This document shows, piece by piece, positions 12,995 to 13,481 of a DNA stretch of 13,481 nucleotides. Position numbers and translations under genes: made by a program. This DNA comes from an uncultured Allomuricauda sp. (GTDB lineage Bacteria; Bacteroidota; Bacteroidia; Flavobacteriales; Flavobacteriaceae): positions 1 to 13,481 of the forward strand of contig CALDPL010000505.1 in NCBI GenBank assembly GCA_937911965.1, given 5' to 3'. The notes beneath the pieces are model-generated. The model did not search any database and had not been told where the DNA came from. It saw only the letters and a program-made list of their open reading frames with translations. How positions within the stretch are numbered: position 1 is the first letter of the stretch; each line of letters begins with the position of its first letter.

Positions 12995-13041
12995 CCCGGC
13001 GGGACCTGTAACAATTTTTGGACCGCGGCGTCCTAAAGACG

Positions 13042-13061
13042 TCATCAATCATCATCAATCA
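13042..13061 (+). repeat. Perfect 10 bp tandem repeat in the receptor leader
   Basis: TCATCAATCA occurs twice without a gap (13042-13051, 13052-13061), ending 15 bp before the receptor ATG. It is probably a slipped-strand duplication in an unstructured leader and could vary between strains. Confidence 0.7.
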
Positions 13062-13076
13062 AAAAACAAACATCAC

Positions 13077-13481
13077 ATGAGAAAGCTCAAACTGCTTTTG
13101 GCACTCGTTCTGTGTGCCCTTTATCCCACGACCCAATACGCCAACACCGCCGAAGCCCTGGGATCCATTTCAGGGACCGTGGTCGACAACGCCCTGCACC
13201 AACCCGTGGCCTACGCCGCTGTGGTGGTGAAAACAGGGGACGGGAGCCAGACCATCACCGGAGGTATCACCTCCGAGGACGGGACCTTTGAAATCGACGA
13301 GCTGGAGGACGGCACCTTTACGCTATTGGTACAGTTCATAGGCTACAAGACCCACTCCCAAAAATTGGTCATTTCCAAGGCCAATAGAAAGGTGACGGTA
13401 GGAACCATCACCCTGGTGGAGGAGACCCGCGAACTCGAAGGCGTGGAAGTGGTGGCCGAGCGCACCACCATTGAACAAAAA
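13077..13481 (+). CDS. TonB-dependent outer-membrane receptor, N-terminal part (3' end beyond window)
   Basis: Only the first 135 codons are present and the frame is open at the window edge. A signal peptide (MRKLKLLLALVLCALY, cleavage probably in the 20s) targets it to the envelope. Residues 29 to about 112 form a carboxypeptidase-regulatory-like / CarboxypepD_reg domain (GSISGTVVDNALHQPVAYA, then TSEDGTFEIDEL, then FIGYKTHS), the usual N-terminal extension of Bacteroidota receptors. The last visible residues, LEGVEVVAERTTIEQK, match the TonB-box/plug junction of the outer-membrane beta-barrel receptor subgroup, in which ERxTIEQK is typical as far as I recall. It would import a large substrate with TonB-ExbBD energy. 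The substrate cannot be judged here. No SusD gene or anti-sigma factor is visible. Confidence 0.85.
   Translation, partial: MRKLKLLLALVLCALYPTTQYANTAEALGSISGTVVDNALHQPVAYAAVVVKTGDGSQTITGGITSEDGTFEIDELEDGTFTLLVQFIGYKTHSQKLVISKANRKVTVGTITLVEETRELEGVEVVAERTTIEQK

Larger units (their letters stand above)
12726..13076. other. 351 bp spacer: terminator, repeats and leader of the TonB-dependent receptor
   Basis: No coding frame with a plausible start was seen here. From left to right it holds two TGTGTTAAA copies 12 bp apart (12725-12733, 12737-12745), an AT-rich stretch (12780-12860), a strong plus-strand terminator (12870-12899), a GC-rich segment with GCCCC/GGGGC arms (12923-12944), two TGTTAAAAA copies 10 bp apart (12966-12984), a weak -7 element (12987-12994), a small GGAC/GTCC hairpin around CCGCGG (13020-13033) and a 10 bp tandem repeat (13042-13061) before the receptor start. 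Confidence 0.7.

Noticed and set aside
13020..13040. GGAC-CGCGGC-GTCC hairpin and adjacent GTC/GAC arms as a riboswitch or terminator
   Set aside because: The stem is only 4 bp, no T tract follows, and it does not resemble a known riboswitch class that I recognise.
12725..13061. Short repeats in the 12726-13076 spacer as a CRISPR array
   Set aside because: The repeats are 9-10 bp, occur in pairs, and lack spacer-length intervals and cas genes.
1..13481. A new defence, secondary-metabolite or mobile system
   Set aside because: Every substantial coding region except the 74-residue protein belongs to a recognisable household family, and no integrase, transposase, toxin-antitoxin pair or nuclease-ATPase cassette was seen.

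Overview
The window reads as chromosomal core genome from a marine-type member of the Flavobacteriaceae (phylum Bacteroidota) with a fairly high GC content for that group; a Muricauda or Robiginitalea relative would fit, but the genus is a guess. The evidence is the gene order rpmB-rpmG-DUF4295/bL38-ftsY-rimO, the near absence of Shine-Dalgarno sequences, a carboxypeptidase-like domain at the front of a TonB-dependent receptor, and matches to the Bacteroidota promoter element TAnnTTTG close upstream of most transcription units. No tRNA, rRNA, CRISPR array, transposase, phage gene or recognisable defence system was seen.

Layout. Positions 1-2085 (minus) hold a periplasmic folding pair: a lipoprotein resembling a degenerate peptidyl-prolyl isomerase, overlapping by 11 bp a secreted two-domain parvulin (SurA-like) that runs off the left edge. 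A small uncharacterised 74-residue protein (2282-2506, plus) follows a roughly 195 bp divergent spacer and converges on rimO. Positions 2532-5706 (minus) form a translation and protein-targeting block: a good promoter, then rpmB (L28), rpmG (L33) and the 50-residue bL38/DUF4295 gene, then a strong intrinsic terminator, then ftsY and rimO, each with its own -7 element. Positions 5714-8693 (minus) form a tightly packed four-gene operon: DEDDh exonuclease, FAH-family hydrolase, Hpt-domain protein, cinA. The last three are joined by a 1 bp overlap and a 0 bp junction. Positions 8776-10113 (minus) encode an E2 acyltransferase of a 2-oxo acid dehydrogenase complex, and 10207-10827 (minus) encode RecR. 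RecR is divergent from a sodium:solute symporter (10905-12389, plus), whose 3' end overlaps a convergent CoA-binding protein gene (12312-12725, minus) by 78 bp. A 351 bp spacer with a strong plus-strand terminator separates this from the first 135 codons of a TonB-dependent outer-membrane receptor (13077 to the right edge, plus).

How the genes work together. The ribosomal proteins, FtsY and RimO concern ribosome assembly, S12 modification and co-translational membrane targeting. The PPIase pair and the receptor concern envelope biogenesis and uptake. RecR, the exonuclease and CinA concern nucleic-acid repair or metabolite salvage.

I do not see a clear new multi-gene system. The points most worth a second look are: an E2 whose HxxxDG active-site motif reads HRVVNG; a promoter only 4 nt from the lipoprotein start codon; the convergent coding overlap of symporter and CoA-binding protein, with a terminator lying beyond the whole antisense gene; an Hpt phosphotransfer domain without a visible kinase, coupled to cinA; and the small conserved-looking protein at 2282-2506 with a hairpin in its leader.
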